A stretch of 64,000 bases of DNA from Wenyingzhuangia marina (GCF_900130035.1 NZ_FQXQ01000003.1:124001-188000), one strand, 5' to 3'; counted from the stretch's first letter, positions 19,404 to 29,445 are shown. Numbers and translations: made by a program. Notes: generated by a model not told the origin, from the sequence alone.

Positions 19404-21389
19404 TTACAATTTACTTTTCAAAGCTTTGATTTCATCACGGAACTTGGCAGCAGTCATAAAATCTAAAGTTTTGGCGGCTTTTTCCATCGCTCGTTGTTTG
19501 TCTCTAATTCTTTCTTCGATGGCTTCTTTAGATAGGTATGCAGTGTCTTCTTCAGCAGCTAGGTTTTGTTGAATCTCTTCGTAATTGGTTCCTTGGTTGT
19601 CTGTTAAATTGTTTCCTAAATCTTTTTTGATTTGAGTAGGCGTAATTCCATTGGCTTCGTTATAAGCAATTTGTTTTTCACGTCTACGAGCGGTTTCATC
19701 AATGGTTAATTGCATACTTTTGGTAATTTTATCAGCATACATAATAGCCATTCCATTTACGTTTCTTGCCGCTCTACCCACGGTTTGAGTAATAGATCTA
19801 TGTGATCGTAAAAATCCTTCTTTATCCGCATCAATAATCGCAACTAGAGAAACTTCAGGTAAATCTAGTCCTTCACGTAATAGGTTCACTCCAATCAAAA
19901 CATCAAACAAACCTTTACGTAAGTCTTGCATAATTTCTACACGCTCCAAAGTATCAACATCGGAATGTATATAACGACAACGTACTTGAATTCTGGTTAA
20001 ATATTTTGCCAATTCTTCTGCCATACGTTTGGTTAAAGTAGTCACCAATACACGTTCGTCAACTTCAATGCGTTTGTGAATTTCTTCAATCAAATCATCT
20101 ATTTGATTCTGACTAGGACGAACTTCGATAATAGGGTCTAACAATCCTGTAGGACGAATGACTTGTTCTACCACCACACCATCTGATTTTTCTAATTCAT
20201 AATCAGCAGGAGTTGCAGTTACATAGATGACTTGATTTTGAATGGCTTCAAATTCTTCAAATTTTAACGGACGGTTGTCCATGGCTGCAGGTAATCTAAA
20301 ACCAAACTCAACTAAGTTTTCTTTTCTAGAGCGGTCTCCACCATACATGGCATGGGTTTGTGGAACGGTTACGTGACTTTCATCAATGACCATTAAAAAA
20401 TCCTCAGGAAAATAATCAATCAAACAGAAAGGTCTCGTCCCGGGTTCTCTACCATCTAAATACCTAGAATAGTTTTCAATTCCGCTACAATATCCCAGTT
20501 CACGAATCATTTCTAAATCAAATTCTGTACGTTCTTTTAAACGTTTGGCTTCAAGTGTTTTTCCAATTTCGTTAAAGTAATCGTATTGTTTCATCAAATC
20601 ATTTTGAATTTGATGAATGGCATCTTGTAAAATATCAGGAGAAGTCACAAATAAGTTAGCTGGATAAATATCTAAGTTATCAAAACGTTCTATGACTTGT
20701 TTATTTTCTAAATCGTAAGATTCTATTTCTTCAATTTCATCACCAAAAAAATGAACTCTGTATGCATATTCTCCATAAGAAGGAAAAATAGTAACAGTAT
20801 CACCTTTTACTTTAAAATTTCCACTTTTCATGTCAGCCTCTGTACGTGCGTAAAGACTTTGCACTAACATGTGTAAAAACTTAGTTCTACTCAAGGTTTG
20901 ATCTACTTGAATTTTGATGACATTTTTTTTGAATTCTACGGGGTTTCCAATACCATACAAACAAGAAACAGAAGCCACTACCAAAACATCTTTTCTACCG
21001 GAAAGTAGGGCAGAAGAAGTACTGATTCGTAAACGTTCAATTTCATCATTGATAGATAAATCTTTTTCTATATATACTCCGGAAGAAGGAATATAAGCTT
21101 CGGGTTGATAATAATCGTAATAAGAAACAAAATACTCAACCGAATTGTTTGGAAAAAAGTTTTTAAACTCAGAATACAACTGAGCCGCTAAGGTTTTGTT
21201 ATGTGCCAATACCAAAGTAGGTTTTTGAACTTCTTGAATGACATTGGCAACCGTAAAAGTTTTACCAGAACCTGTTACTCCTAATAAGGTTTGATACTGA
21301 TCTCCATTATTAACACCTGCTACCAATTCTTTAATAGCATTGGGTTGATCTCCGGTGGGTTTGTATTTAGAAACGACTTTAAAATCCAT
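19404..21389 (-). CDS. uvrB: Excinuclease ABC subunit B
   Basis: 661 residues. UvrB binds damaged DNA with UvrA and recruits UvrC in nucleotide excision repair. Walker A GVTGSGKT (39-46), the damage-verifying beta-hairpin YYDYYQPEAYIPSSG, DESH box VIDESHVT, helicase motif VI region QTVGRAARN, and a C-terminal UVR motif (AMEKAAKTLDFMTAAKFRDEI) are all present. Length is normal. It has its own promoter and stands alone. Confidence 0.97.
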   Translation of the reverse strand: MDFKVVSKYKPTGDQPNAIKELVAGVNNGDQYQTLLGVTGSGKTFTVANVIQEVQKPTLVLAHNKTLAAQLYSEFKNFFPNNSVEYFVSYYDYYQPEAYIPSSGVYIEKDLSINDEIERLRISTSSALLSGRKDVLVVASVSCLYGIGNPVEFKKNVIKIQVDQTLSRTKFLHMLVQSLYARTEADMKSGNFKVKGDTVTIFPSYGEYAYRVHFFGDEIEEIESYDLENKQVIERFDNLDIYPANLFVTSPDILQDAIHQIQNDLMKQYDYFNEIGKTLEAKRLKERTEFDLEMIRELGYCSGIENYSRYLDGREPGTRPFCLIDYFPEDFLMVIDESHVTVPQTHAMYGGDRSRKENLVEFGFRLPAAMDNRPLKFEEFEAIQNQVIYVTATPADYELEKSDGVVVEQVIRPTGLLDPIIEVRPSQNQIDDLIEEIHKRIEVDERVLVTTLTKRMAEELAKYLTRIQVRCRYIHSDVDTLERVEIMQDLRKGLFDVLIGVNLLREGLDLPEVSLVAIIDADKEGFLRSHRSITQTVGRAARNVNGMAIMYADKITKSMQLTIDETARRREKQIAYNEANGITPTQIKKDLGNNLTDNQGTNYEEIQQNLAAEEDTAYLSKEAIEERIRDKQRAMEKAAKTLDFMTAAKFRDEIKALKSKL

Positions 21390-21420
21390 GATGTAAAATT
21401 ACGTAATCAAATTTACAAAT

Positions 21421-21448
21421 AAACTATGTTAAAGCATTGTAAATACAA
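21421..21448 (-). promoter_or_regulatory. uvrB promoter
   Basis: On the minus strand TTG, a 19-base spacer, then TAGTTT, close to the Bacteroidota sigma consensus (TTG-N19-TAnnTTTG), about 32 bases before the uvrB ATG. Confidence 0.5.
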
Positions 21449-21570
21449 GGTTGATAAATTGTTTAATTAACATTTAGATAATGGTTTTTTGGAGTTTTAG
21501 TCATGATTTGTTAAACAGGAGTCGTGTTCTTGTTATATAGTTTTACGGTTCAAAATAACAAACAAGAACA

Positions 21571-24321
21571 ATGAAAAAACTAAGACTTTTAATTTTAACA
21601 TTATTGATAACTGTAATTGGTTTTGCGCAAAGCAAAGGAAATATTGTAGGACATATTACTGATCCAAACAATTTACCTATTCCGGGGGCTTTTATTAAAA
21701 TAGAATCTTTGAATATGATGACGGTAACTGATTTTAATGGAAATTATACTTTTGTAGGAATTGCCAATGGAGATTATGTATTAAAATCTAGCTGTTTAGG
21801 ATGTAAAGATTTAACTCAAACGGTAAAGGTGAATGGAAAAACTGTTGTGGTTAACTTTGTATTAGATTCAGCAGTGAACGATTTAGATGAGGTTGTTCTT
21901 AAAGGAAGTAATTCTAAAGGACAAGCAAAGGCTTTAAATAAACAAAAATCTAACTTTAATATAACCAATATTGTAGCAGCAGATCAAGTGGGGAAGTTTC
22001 CAGATGCTAATATTGGAGATGCAGTAAAAAGAATTCCTGGGATTGCGGTACAAAATGATCAAGGAGAAGCTAGAAATATTATTATAAGAGGTATGGCTCC
22101 TCAGTTGAACTCGGTGACTTTAAACGGAGAAAGAATTCCATCTGCAGAAGGAGACAATAGAAATGTACAAATGGATTTAATTCCCTCAGACATGGTACAA
22201 GCTGTAGAGGTAAACAAAGTATTGACTTCTGATATGGAAGCAGATGCGATTGGAGGTTCTGTAAACTTGGTGACTAGAAAGGCAGGAGAAAAAACAAGAA
22301 TTACTTTAACAGGGGCTTATGGGCAAAACCCTGTAAGAAATACACCAATGTACAATGGTGCGGCAGTACTTGCTGGTAGAGTATTTAATAACAAACTAGG
22401 GGCTGTATTGAGTACTTCTATTCAGTCTAATGAATTTGGTTCTGATAATATTGAATTTGAATGGGATAAATATCTAAATAATACAGCTGTAGTTGTTTCT
22501 CAAGACATCAGAAAATACGATGTTACTCGTGTAAGACAAAGTGTTGCATTAAATTTAGATTATAAAATAAATAACAACAACACACTTTATTTTAACACAG
22601 TGTTAAACAACAGAAAAGACTGGGAGAACAGATATAGATTACAATTTAAAGATATTGAAGAAACAGCTCCTGGAGTTTATGAGTCTGAAGTAAGAAGACA
22701 AACCAAAGCAGGGACTAATAAAAATGCAAGATTAGAAGAACAACAAATTAAAAAGTATTCTTTATTTGGAGAGCATATTTTATTCAACTCTGTAAAGTTA
22801 AATTGGAAGACAAATTATTCTAAAGCTTCTGAAACTAGACCCGATGAAAGATACATTAACTACAGATTAAAAGATGTTGAAGTAACTCAAGATTTATCTG
22901 ATACAAAATTTCCAGGAATCAATCCAACAGGGACAGATTTTAACAATCCTGCTGCTTTAGAATTTAAAGAAATCTCTGAAGAAAATCAATACACGCAAGA
23001 AGAGAATTACGGAGCTAAGTTTGATATTGAAATACCTATGTTACAAGGAGATTTTGAAAATACTTTAAAAGTAGGATATCGTTATAAAAATAAAGAAAAG
23101 AGTAGAGACAATACTTATAGCGAATACGATCCAATTTCAGCAATAGATAATATGAGTGATGTTGCTTATAGTGATCAAACAGTAAAAGGATTTTTGCCAG
23201 GAGACAAATACAAATCGGGTAACTTTGTTGATAAAGAATATTTAGGTGGATTAGACTTAAAAAATAGTGATTTATACAGTGCTAAGCCTGTTTTAGAAGA
23301 ATTTGTACCAGTAAATTACAATGCTAAAGAAACAGTAAATGCAGCTTATGGAATGATTACTCAGAAATTAACTCCAAAATTATCTGCATTGGTAGGACTT
23401 AGAGTTGAAAGAACAGATTTAGATTATACGGGTTATAGAATTGATATAGAAACTGCAGAAGATTTTGATGATGCTACTAAAATAGAAGCTTCTAAAAACT
23501 ATACTAATTTTTTACCAAACTTACAGTTTAAATACAGCTTACAACCTAATACTATTTTTAGATTGGCTTATTCAACATCTATTGCTCGTCCAAATTATTA
23601 TGATTTGGTTCCCTATCAAAACATTGACTCATCAGATGATTTAGTTTTTGAAGAAGGAAACTCTAGTTTAGAAGCTAGTTACTCTAACAACTTAGATTTT
23701 ATGTTTGAACACTATTTTTCATCAGTAGGAATTATTTCAGGAGGAGTATTTTATAAAAATATAGATAAGTTTGTTTACACTTATACTGAAGATGGTTTTG
23801 TTGATGCTGCTTATCCTGGAGAAACATTCGAGTACTCTCAGCCAAGAAATGGAAACAAAGCAAAGGTTTATGGATTAGAGTTATCCGTACAAAGAAGATT
23901 AGATTTTTTACCTAAATTCTTAAAAAACTTAAACGTATACGCAAACTATACCTATACAGATTCTGAAGCAGATGGTGTAGAAGGTAGATCTAAATTGGCT
24001 TTGGCAGGAGCTGTTAAAAATATGTTTAACGCCTCGTTGGCTTATGAAATTAAAAAGTTAACGCTAAGAACATCCTTAAATTACGCAGGTGCTTATATTG
24101 ATGAATATGGAAGCGAAGCTTTTGAAGATATTTATTATGACTCTCAAATGTTTTTAGATGTAAATGCTACTTATGAAATAGTAAAAGGATTAAGATTGTT
24201 TACTGAGTTTAAGAATTTAACCAATCAAGAATTAAGATATTACCAAGGTAAAAAAGACTTAACTGCACAGGCAGAATACTACAACTTTAACTGGAATGTT
24301 GGAGCAAAGTACAATTTTTAA
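21571..24321 (+). CDS. TonB-dependent receptor, likely for phytate or phosphorylated ligand
   Basis: 916 residues. Signal peptide (LLITVIGFAQS), a carboxypeptidase-like domain at about 22-108 (IVGHITDPNNLPIPGAFIKI), plug domain with ANIGDAVKRIPGIAVQND, IIIRGMAPQ, DAIGGSVNLVTRK, and a 22-strand-type barrel with the last residues NVGAKYNF, ending in Phe. Energised by TonB, it would import a large substrate. The phytase gene 63 bases downstream suggests phytate or its breakdown products. No SusD partner is present. Confidence 0.9.
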   Translation: MKKLRLLILTLLITVIGFAQSKGNIVGHITDPNNLPIPGAFIKIESLNMMTVTDFNGNYTFVGIANGDYVLKSSCLGCKDLTQTVKVNGKTVVVNFVLDSAVNDLDEVVLKGSNSKGQAKALNKQKSNFNITNIVAADQVGKFPDANIGDAVKRIPGIAVQNDQGEARNIIIRGMAPQLNSVTLNGERIPSAEGDNRNVQMDLIPSDMVQAVEVNKVLTSDMEADAIGGSVNLVTRKAGEKTRITLTGAYGQNPVRNTPMYNGAAVLAGRVFNNKLGAVLSTSIQSNEFGSDNIEFEWDKYLNNTAVVVSQDIRKYDVTRVRQSVALNLDYKINNNNTLYFNTVLNNRKDWENRYRLQFKDIEETAPGVYESEVRRQTKAGTNKNARLEEQQIKKYSLFGEHILFNSVKLNWKTNYSKASETRPDERYINYRLKDVEVTQDLSDTKFPGINPTGTDFNNPAALEFKEISEENQYTQEENYGAKFDIEIPMLQGDFENTLKVGYRYKNKEKSRDNTYSEYDPISAIDNMSDVAYSDQTVKGFLPGDKYKSGNFVDKEYLGGLDLKNSDLYSAKPVLEEFVPVNYNAKETVNAAYGMITQKLTPKLSALVGLRVERTDLDYTGYRIDIETAEDFDDATKIEASKNYTNFLPNLQFKYSLQPNTIFRLAYSTSIARPNYYDLVPYQNIDSSDDLVFEEGNSSLEASYSNNLDFMFEHYFSSVGIISGGVFYKNIDKFVYTYTEDGFVDAAYPGETFEYSQPRNGNKAKVYGLELSVQRRLDFLPKFLKNLNVYANYTYTDSEADGVEGRSKLALAGAVKNMFNASLAYEIKKLTLRTSLNYAGAYIDEYGSEAFEDIYYDSQMFLDVNATYEIVKGLRLFTEFKNLTNQELRYYQGKKDLTAQAEYYNFNWNVGAKYNF

Positions 24322-24339
24322 TAAATTAAAAAACATCAT

Positions 24340-24370
24340 AAATGCCTATATGATATTAGTATAGGCATTT
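24340..24370 (+). promoter_or_regulatory. Intercistronic hairpin between receptor and phytase genes
   Basis: A perfect 11-bp stem (AAATGCCTATA / TATAGGCATTT, 9-base loop) ends 14 bases before the phytase ATG. It has no T-run after it, so it is not a full terminator; it may stabilise mRNA or set the receptor-to-phytase ratio. Confidence 0.6.
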
Positions 24371-24384
24371 ATGTATTTATATAT

Positions 24385-25413
24385 ATGAAAAGAATTTTAA
24401 TACTAGGATTGATCGCGTTACAAGTAGTATCATGTCAATCAACAAAAAAAGATACAAGTTTGGTTTTTTCAGTGAATGCTGTAAGAGAAACCGTTCCTGT
24501 GCAAAGTAATGATGATGCAGCAGATGATGCCTGTGTTTGGATCAATCAAAAAGATGTAAATGCTTCTTTAATTATTGGAACAAATAAAAAACAAGGTTTG
24601 TGTACTTATAATTTACAAGGAGAATTGTTAAATAATGATCCGGTAGGAAAAGTAAATAATGTAGACATCAGAGATCATTTTTATTTTAAAGGGGATACCA
24701 TTTCAGTAGTTACTGCTTCTAACAGAACTAATAATACCATTACCGTCCATCAAATACATGCAGATGGAACTTTAGAAAACATTGCTAAAGACTCCATAAA
24801 ATCTAACTTAAAAGAAGTTTATGGATTGTGTATGTATCAAAACTCAGGAAACACATATGTGTTTATTTCTGGAAAAGATGGAGGCGTAGAAAAATGGCAG
24901 TTAATCGCTCAAGAAAACGGAGTGGTTGGAGTATTGATAAGTACTATTTTTGTAGGTTCTCAAACAGAAGGAATGGTTGCTGATGATGAATTAGGGTTTG
25001 TTTATATTGCAGAAGAAGATGTGGCTTTGTGGAAATACAACGCAAACAACCTAGAAGAAACTAGAACTTTAGTAGCTAAAACTTCTGACGTAAACATGAA
25101 AGATGATTTTGAAGGTGTAACTCTTTATAAACAAGAAAACAATACAGGGTTTGTGATTTTATCATCTCAAGGAAATAATTCTTATGCAATGTTTGATAGA
25201 GTAACCAACAAGTACATTAAAAGTTTTACACTTGAAGATGGGGGGATTGACGGAACTAATGATACAGATGGTATTGATGTAACATCAGGGAGCTTTAAAG
25301 ATTTTCCTAAGGGATTTTTTATTGCTCAAGATGGAACCAATATGGATGGAAGTGTTAAGAAAAATCAAAACTTTAAAATAGTTGATTTTAGAGATGTTTT
25401 GGAAGGACTTTAA
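24385..25413 (+). CDS. Beta-propeller phytase lipoprotein (3-phytase)
   Basis: 342 residues with a lipoprotein signal (LIALQVVSC-QSTKK). Propeller landmarks: SNDDAADDACVWIN, IIGTNKKQGLCTYNL, VYGLCMYQN, AEEDVALWKY, DDFEGVTLYK, ILSSQGNNSYAMFDR, GTNDTDGIDVTS, FFIAQDG. These acidic loops are where beta-propeller phytases hold Ca2+ and phytate. It would dephosphorylate phytate at the cell surface or periplasm. Size is normal for the family. Second gene of a pair with the TonB receptor, followed by a terminator. Confidence 0.9.
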   Translation: MKRILILGLIALQVVSCQSTKKDTSLVFSVNAVRETVPVQSNDDAADDACVWINQKDVNASLIIGTNKKQGLCTYNLQGELLNNDPVGKVNNVDIRDHFYFKGDTISVVTASNRTNNTITVHQIHADGTLENIAKDSIKSNLKEVYGLCMYQNSGNTYVFISGKDGGVEKWQLIAQENGVVGVLISTIFVGSQTEGMVADDELGFVYIAEEDVALWKYNANNLEETRTLVAKTSDVNMKDDFEGVTLYKQENNTGFVILSSQGNNSYAMFDRVTNKYIKSFTLEDGGIDGTNDTDGIDVTSGSFKDFPKGFFIAQDGTNMDGSVKKNQNFKIVDFRDVLEGL

Positions 25414-25430
25414 TATTTCAATTATAACAT

Positions 25431-25467
25431 AAAAAAATCCGCTTAGTTAACTAAGCGGATTTTTTTG
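25431..25467. terminator. Strong terminator after phytase
   Basis: Perfect stem AAATCCGCTTAG / CTAAGCGGATTT with TTAA loop and A7/T7 flanks. It can serve the phytase gene and the convergent small gene. Confidence 0.9.
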
Positions 25468-25485
25468 TATAAACTTATATAATCA

Positions 25486-25734
25486 TTAACCGAAAATCCT
25501 ATTCAACATTTGTTTGTCTGCATTTTTAACCCTCCAATCACAATCAGGATAATTAATTTCTATACATACATTTTCTTCATTCATATCGTGAATAAGACTT
25601 TTGTCCTTTTTTCTTAATAGACCATTAATCATTAATAGTTTTTGTGTCAATTTAGAACGTTTGTTTTTTAACATTCTGTGTACCATAACGCTTCTATCAC
25701 TAGATTTGATAATTACATTTTTAATAAATTTCAT
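25486..25734 (-). CDS. Small protein, twin A
   Basis: 82 residues from MKFIKNVIIKSSDRSVMVHRML; the longer frame to 25791 adds an improbable leader. Basic middle (KNKRSKLTQKLLMINGLLRKKDKSL), then MNEENVCIEINYPDCDWRVKNADK and the end MLNRIFG. It is paralogous to the next gene upstream, sharing NEEN, W-x-(I/V)-x-NA-x-K and NRIFG. No known family and no signal peptide. Confidence 0.68.
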   Translation of the reverse strand: MKFIKNVIIKSSDRSVMVHRMLKNKRSKLTQKLLMINGLLRKKDKSLIHDMNEENVCIEINYPDCDWRVKNADKQMLNRIFG

Positions 25735-25800
25735 AACGGTTTTGTATTTTAGATTTCTTAATAAGATACAAAAAAACAATGAAACAATCAAGAATTACTT

Positions 25801-26043
25801 TTAACCAAAAATCCTGTTAATGAGTTTTTTACTAGCGTTTTGTATTTTCCACTCTCCGCTATATCTATAAATATAAAGCGTTGCATTTTCCTCGTTTATC
25901 AAACGGATGATTTTTTTGTCTCTAGTTTTTAAGAATTGTAAAATTCTATCTAAAATTGCTTTAGATCTGTCGTACTTTTTTAAATCAGGATTGTGTAGTT
26001 CAAGGCTACCGTCAAAAACTACAATGTTGTTTATCGTGTTCAT
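25801..26043 (-). CDS. Small protein, twin B
   Basis: 80 residues: MNTINNIVVFDGSLELHNP, KYDRSKAILDRILQFLKTRDK, INEENATLYIYRYSGEWKI, QNASKKLINRIFG. The C-terminal 40 residues align with twin A. It lies 66 bases upstream of twin A on the same strand, so the pair arose by tandem duplication and may be cotranscribed. Not a recognised toxin-antitoxin pair. Confidence 0.7.
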   Translation of the reverse strand: MNTINNIVVFDGSLELHNPDLKKYDRSKAILDRILQFLKTRDKKIIRLINEENATLYIYRYSGEWKIQNASKKLINRIFG

Positions 26044-26103
26044 AACTTAAGTGATTTTGATCCCCTTTAAATTACGAAAAAAACGCGAAAAATAATCCAA
26101 GTA

Positions 26104-27483
26104 TTAGTCTTTAATTACCTTAAAAGTTGTTTGCTCTCTGTTCTCTTGTAACAATACAACATATAATCCCGTGGACAATTTAAACAAGTCGATGGTTTTG
26201 TTGTTAGAAATTCCCTCTAAAACGATGTTGTTTTGGTAATTCATGACTTTATACTTAAAATTAGTATAAGGATAATTCATGATTTCTGTAGTTGTTTTTA
26301 CGGGATTAGGACTCGCATATGGTTTTAAATAAGTTTTAAAGGTAGTTGTTTCCTCAGGGTGACAAGATTGATTAACTAAGGCCTCTAAATCATCTTTATC
26401 ATAGTTTTTTTCATAGCCCAGTTTTTTAGATTTGGTTAGGTAATCACAAGCTTTTTCGTTTTCTTTTAGGTCTAGGTATACTTCACCAATATATCTTAAT
26501 GCAAGTGTATTGTCTTCATATAATTTTAAAGCTTCATTTAAATCAACAAGTCCTTTTTCTGTTTCTCCTAACTTATGATATACATAACCACGCAAAGTTT
26601 GTAGATTTTTTTCTGTTTTCCCTGTACTATATTTATAGATAAACTGTTCGCTTTCAAAAGCTATATTTAAGTGTTCTAAAGCTTTTTCGTAGTCTTTAAG
26701 AGCAATGTATGCATCTCCCAAGGCTTTATGAGCAAAAGCATGTCTAGGGTGTGCATCTAATACTTTATTTAAATAGTATATTCCTAGTCTGTATGATTTG
26801 TTTGCTACTAAGTAGGTACCAAGGTTATTAACCAATCGGGTGTCAATAGTATCTGTTTTTACGGCAAGGTAATAATAGTGCGAAGCTTTGTTTTCTTGTT
26901 CATAAGAGGCATATATACTTGCCATAATATCATAAATTCTTCCTAGAGATTTACTGTCTATTTTTCTCCCTTTTTCTTGTAAGAGTTCTATTCTATCAAT
27001 AATTCTTGAATAATCTCTCATTGCTAAAAGCCTATCTCCTAAAAGATACCTAGCGTATGTTCTATTCGTCAAGGCTCGGTTATTATTTGGATCCTCTATA
27101 AGTTTCTGATTCGATTTTTCAACAATTTCATAGGCTTTTAAAGTGTTTTGCTTGTTCTTTTGATTGTACTTTTTAATATGGTCAATTCTTTCTAAGAGTA
27201 CACCATGATCAAATTCCCAAGTGGTGATTTTTTCGCCTTTTCCATTTATTTTATAACAAGTACCGTGGTATTGGTTTTTATCAAAATAAAAAAACTCACA
27301 TGGTTTACCGTTTCGATAATAGGATTTAATACTGTCTATTTCATGTTTATGATTATACCAAGTCTCTTGAGCAATGATTCCATCTTTATATTTAATAACC
27401 TCATAAAGAGGCTCTTTTTTTTCGTTATTTTTCGCAAAAATAGAGACTAAAGAGAATAACCATAGGCAAACTACCTTTTTCAT
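26104..27483 (-). CDS. TPR protein with T9SS sorting domain
   Basis: 459 residues. Signal peptide (VVCLWLFSLVSIFA), an N-terminal region resembling MORN-type repeats (YRNGKPCEFFYFDKNQYHGTCYKING), several tetratricopeptide repeats between about 150 and 375 (NLGTYLVANKSYRLGIYYLNKVLDAHP and on), and a C-terminal domain from about 385 (KPYASPNPVKTTTEI ... STGLYVVLLQ ... KVIKD) typical of type A T9SS cargo. It should be exported to the surface by T9SS. Partner unknown. Confidence 0.82.
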   Translation of the reverse strand: MKKVVCLWLFSLVSIFAKNNEKKEPLYEVIKYKDGIIAQETWYNHKHEIDSIKSYYRNGKPCEFFYFDKNQYHGTCYKINGKGEKITTWEFDHGVLLERIDHIKKYNQKNKQNTLKAYEIVEKSNQKLIEDPNNNRALTNRTYARYLLGDRLLAMRDYSRIIDRIELLQEKGRKIDSKSLGRIYDIMASIYASYEQENKASHYYYLAVKTDTIDTRLVNNLGTYLVANKSYRLGIYYLNKVLDAHPRHAFAHKALGDAYIALKDYEKALEHLNIAFESEQFIYKYSTGKTEKNLQTLRGYVYHKLGETEKGLVDLNEALKLYEDNTLALRYIGEVYLDLKENEKACDYLTKSKKLGYEKNYDKDDLEALVNQSCHPEETTTFKTYLKPYASPNPVKTTTEIMNYPYTNFKYKVMNYQNNIVLEGISNNKTIDLFKLSTGLYVVLLQENREQTTFKVIKD

Positions 27484-27600
27484 AATTTTTTTCTCTAAAG
27501 ATAGAATTTATAATGAAAATATAAAGCGGTGTTTTTCCACAGGTATTATGGTAAATTAAATAAGTCACATATGTATCTTTATCCATCAAAATAACAAAGT

Positions 27601-29373
27601 ATGAAATCATATCAAGACAAAGCATCTGATAAAAAAAATAAAAAATCTAAAGTAACGATGGCTGCAGCTTTTAAAAGCATTATTTGGCCAAGACGTAAAC
27701 TGGTATTTATAGGTTTGATTTTAATAGTCTTAAGCCGTTTGGCAAGTTTGGTTTTGCCATGGAAAACAAAGGTTTTGTTAGATGAGGTAATTCCAAACAA
27801 AAACTTTGAAGAACTACGCAATTTATTATTCATAGTAGCAGGAGCTATTTTGGTACAGGCTGTTACCTCTTTTTTGTTGACGAAAATATTAAGTGTACAA
27901 GCCCAGTTTTTAATTTCTGAGCTAAGAGCACAAGTGCAAAGAAAAGTATTGTCTTTACCGATTAGTTTTTTTGATAACACCAAATCTGGAGCATTGGTGT
28001 CTAGAATTATGAATGATGTAGAAGGTGTTCGTAATTTAATTGGAACAGGATTGGTACAATTGGTAGGAGGAACCATTACCGCTGTGATTTCTTTGATTTT
28101 ATTAATTAAGATTAGTTGGTCTATGACTCTTTTTGTCTTGGTTCCTGTGGGAATTTTTGGATTTATTGCTTTAAAAGCATTTGCTTACATAAGACCTATT
28201 TTTAAAGTAAGAGGAAAAATCAATGCAGAGGTGAACGGTCGTTTAACCGAAACTTTGGCGGGAGTCCGTGTCATCAAAGCTTTTAATGCCGAAGAGCAAG
28301 AAAATAAAGTGTTTGAAAAAGGTGTTGATTTGATGTTTCAAAATGTAAAAAAAAGTTTAACAGCTACGGCTTTAATGACGAGTACTTCTACCTTCTTATT
28401 AGGAATTGCTTCCACAGGAATTATGGGAATTGGAGGATATAAAATCATTCAAGGAGAATTAACTATTGGGGACTTTTTATCATTTACCTTGTTGTTAGGA
28501 TTTATGATTGCACCTATTGTACAGATGAGTAATATTGGGAGTCAGTTAACTGAAGCATTGGCAGGTTTGGATAGAACTGAAGAGTTGATGAATATGCAAG
28601 CAGAAGATGAAGATGAAAATAGAATTGAAGTCATCAATCATTTTAAAGGAGATATAGAATTTAAAGATGTTTTTTTTGCTTATGAAGAAAACAAAGAGGT
28701 CTTAAATAATATCAGTTTTAAAGCAGCTTCGGGTTCTGTTATTGCCTTGGTAGGAAGTTCAGGATCTGGAAAATCTACCATTGCAGGTCTGTCTGCTACC
28801 TTTTTAAATCCAAAATCTGGAACCATTACCATTGATGGTCATGATTTATCAAAAGTAAAGTTAAGTAGCTTTAGAAAGCACTTAGGAGTGGTTTTACAAG
28901 ATGAGTTTTTGTTTGAAGGAACCATTAAAGAAAATATTATGTTTCCAAGACCAAATGCTACTGAGGAACAATTACAAAATGCAGTAAATGCTGCTTATGT
29001 AAATGAATTTACGGATAGATTTGAGGAGGGATTAGATACATTGATAGGAGAAAGAGGTGTGAAGTTGTCTGGTGGACAAAGACAACGTATTGCCATTGCT
29101 AGAGCTATTTTAGCAGATCCTAAAATTATTATTTTAGATGAAGCCACTTCTAACTTAGATACAGAAAGTGAAGTGTTGATTCAGAAAAGTTTGGCTCAAT
29201 TAACTAAAAACAGAACTACGATTGTGATTGCACACCGTTTGAGTACCATTCGTAAAGCTGATCAGATTTTAGTGATAGAAGCTGGACAAATAGCAGAACG
29301 TGGTACGCATGATGAATTGATTGCTTCTCAAGGTCGTTATTATGATTTGTACACTTATCAAGGGAAAATTTAA
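27601..29373 (+). CDS. ABC exporter, half-transporter with fused NBD
   Basis: 590 residues. Six transmembrane segments (about 30-310), then an NBD with Walker A VGSSGSGKST, Q-loop VLQDEFLF, signature LSGGQRQR, Walker B IIILDEATSNLD and switch His (IAHRLS). This is the type IV exporter (MsbA/lipid or multidrug) layout; the substrate cannot be told. Works as a homodimer unless a partner exists elsewhere. Monocistronic; a terminator follows. Confidence 0.93.
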   Translation: MKSYQDKASDKKNKKSKVTMAAAFKSIIWPRRKLVFIGLILIVLSRLASLVLPWKTKVLLDEVIPNKNFEELRNLLFIVAGAILVQAVTSFLLTKILSVQAQFLISELRAQVQRKVLSLPISFFDNTKSGALVSRIMNDVEGVRNLIGTGLVQLVGGTITAVISLILLIKISWSMTLFVLVPVGIFGFIALKAFAYIRPIFKVRGKINAEVNGRLTETLAGVRVIKAFNAEEQENKVFEKGVDLMFQNVKKSLTATALMTSTSTFLLGIASTGIMGIGGYKIIQGELTIGDFLSFTLLLGFMIAPIVQMSNIGSQLTEALAGLDRTEELMNMQAEDEDENRIEVINHFKGDIEFKDVFFAYEENKEVLNNISFKAASGSVIALVGSSGSGKSTIAGLSATFLNPKSGTITIDGHDLSKVKLSSFRKHLGVVLQDEFLFEGTIKENIMFPRPNATEEQLQNAVNAAYVNEFTDRFEEGLDTLIGERGVKLSGGQRQRIAIARAILADPKIIILDEATSNLDTESEVLIQKSLAQLTKNRTTIVIAHRLSTIRKADQILVIEAGQIAERGTHDELIASQGRYYDLYTYQGKI

Positions 29374-29390
29374 TCATCATAGATACCTAT

Positions 29391-29430
29391 ACAACAAAAA
29401 ACTGCCTTAGTCAAGGCTGTTTTTTGTTGT
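29391..29430. terminator. Bidirectional terminator
   Basis: ACAACAAAAAACtGCCTT / AAGGCtGTTTTTTGTTGT, a long imperfect stem with T-runs on both strands, between the convergent ABC exporter and OhrR genes. Confidence 0.85.
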
Positions 29431-29445
29431 AATTATTTTTCTCAA

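Noticed and set aside
25486-26043. Toxin-antitoxin pair
   Set aside because: The two small proteins are paralogues with the same C-terminus, not a toxin with a separate antitoxin fold.
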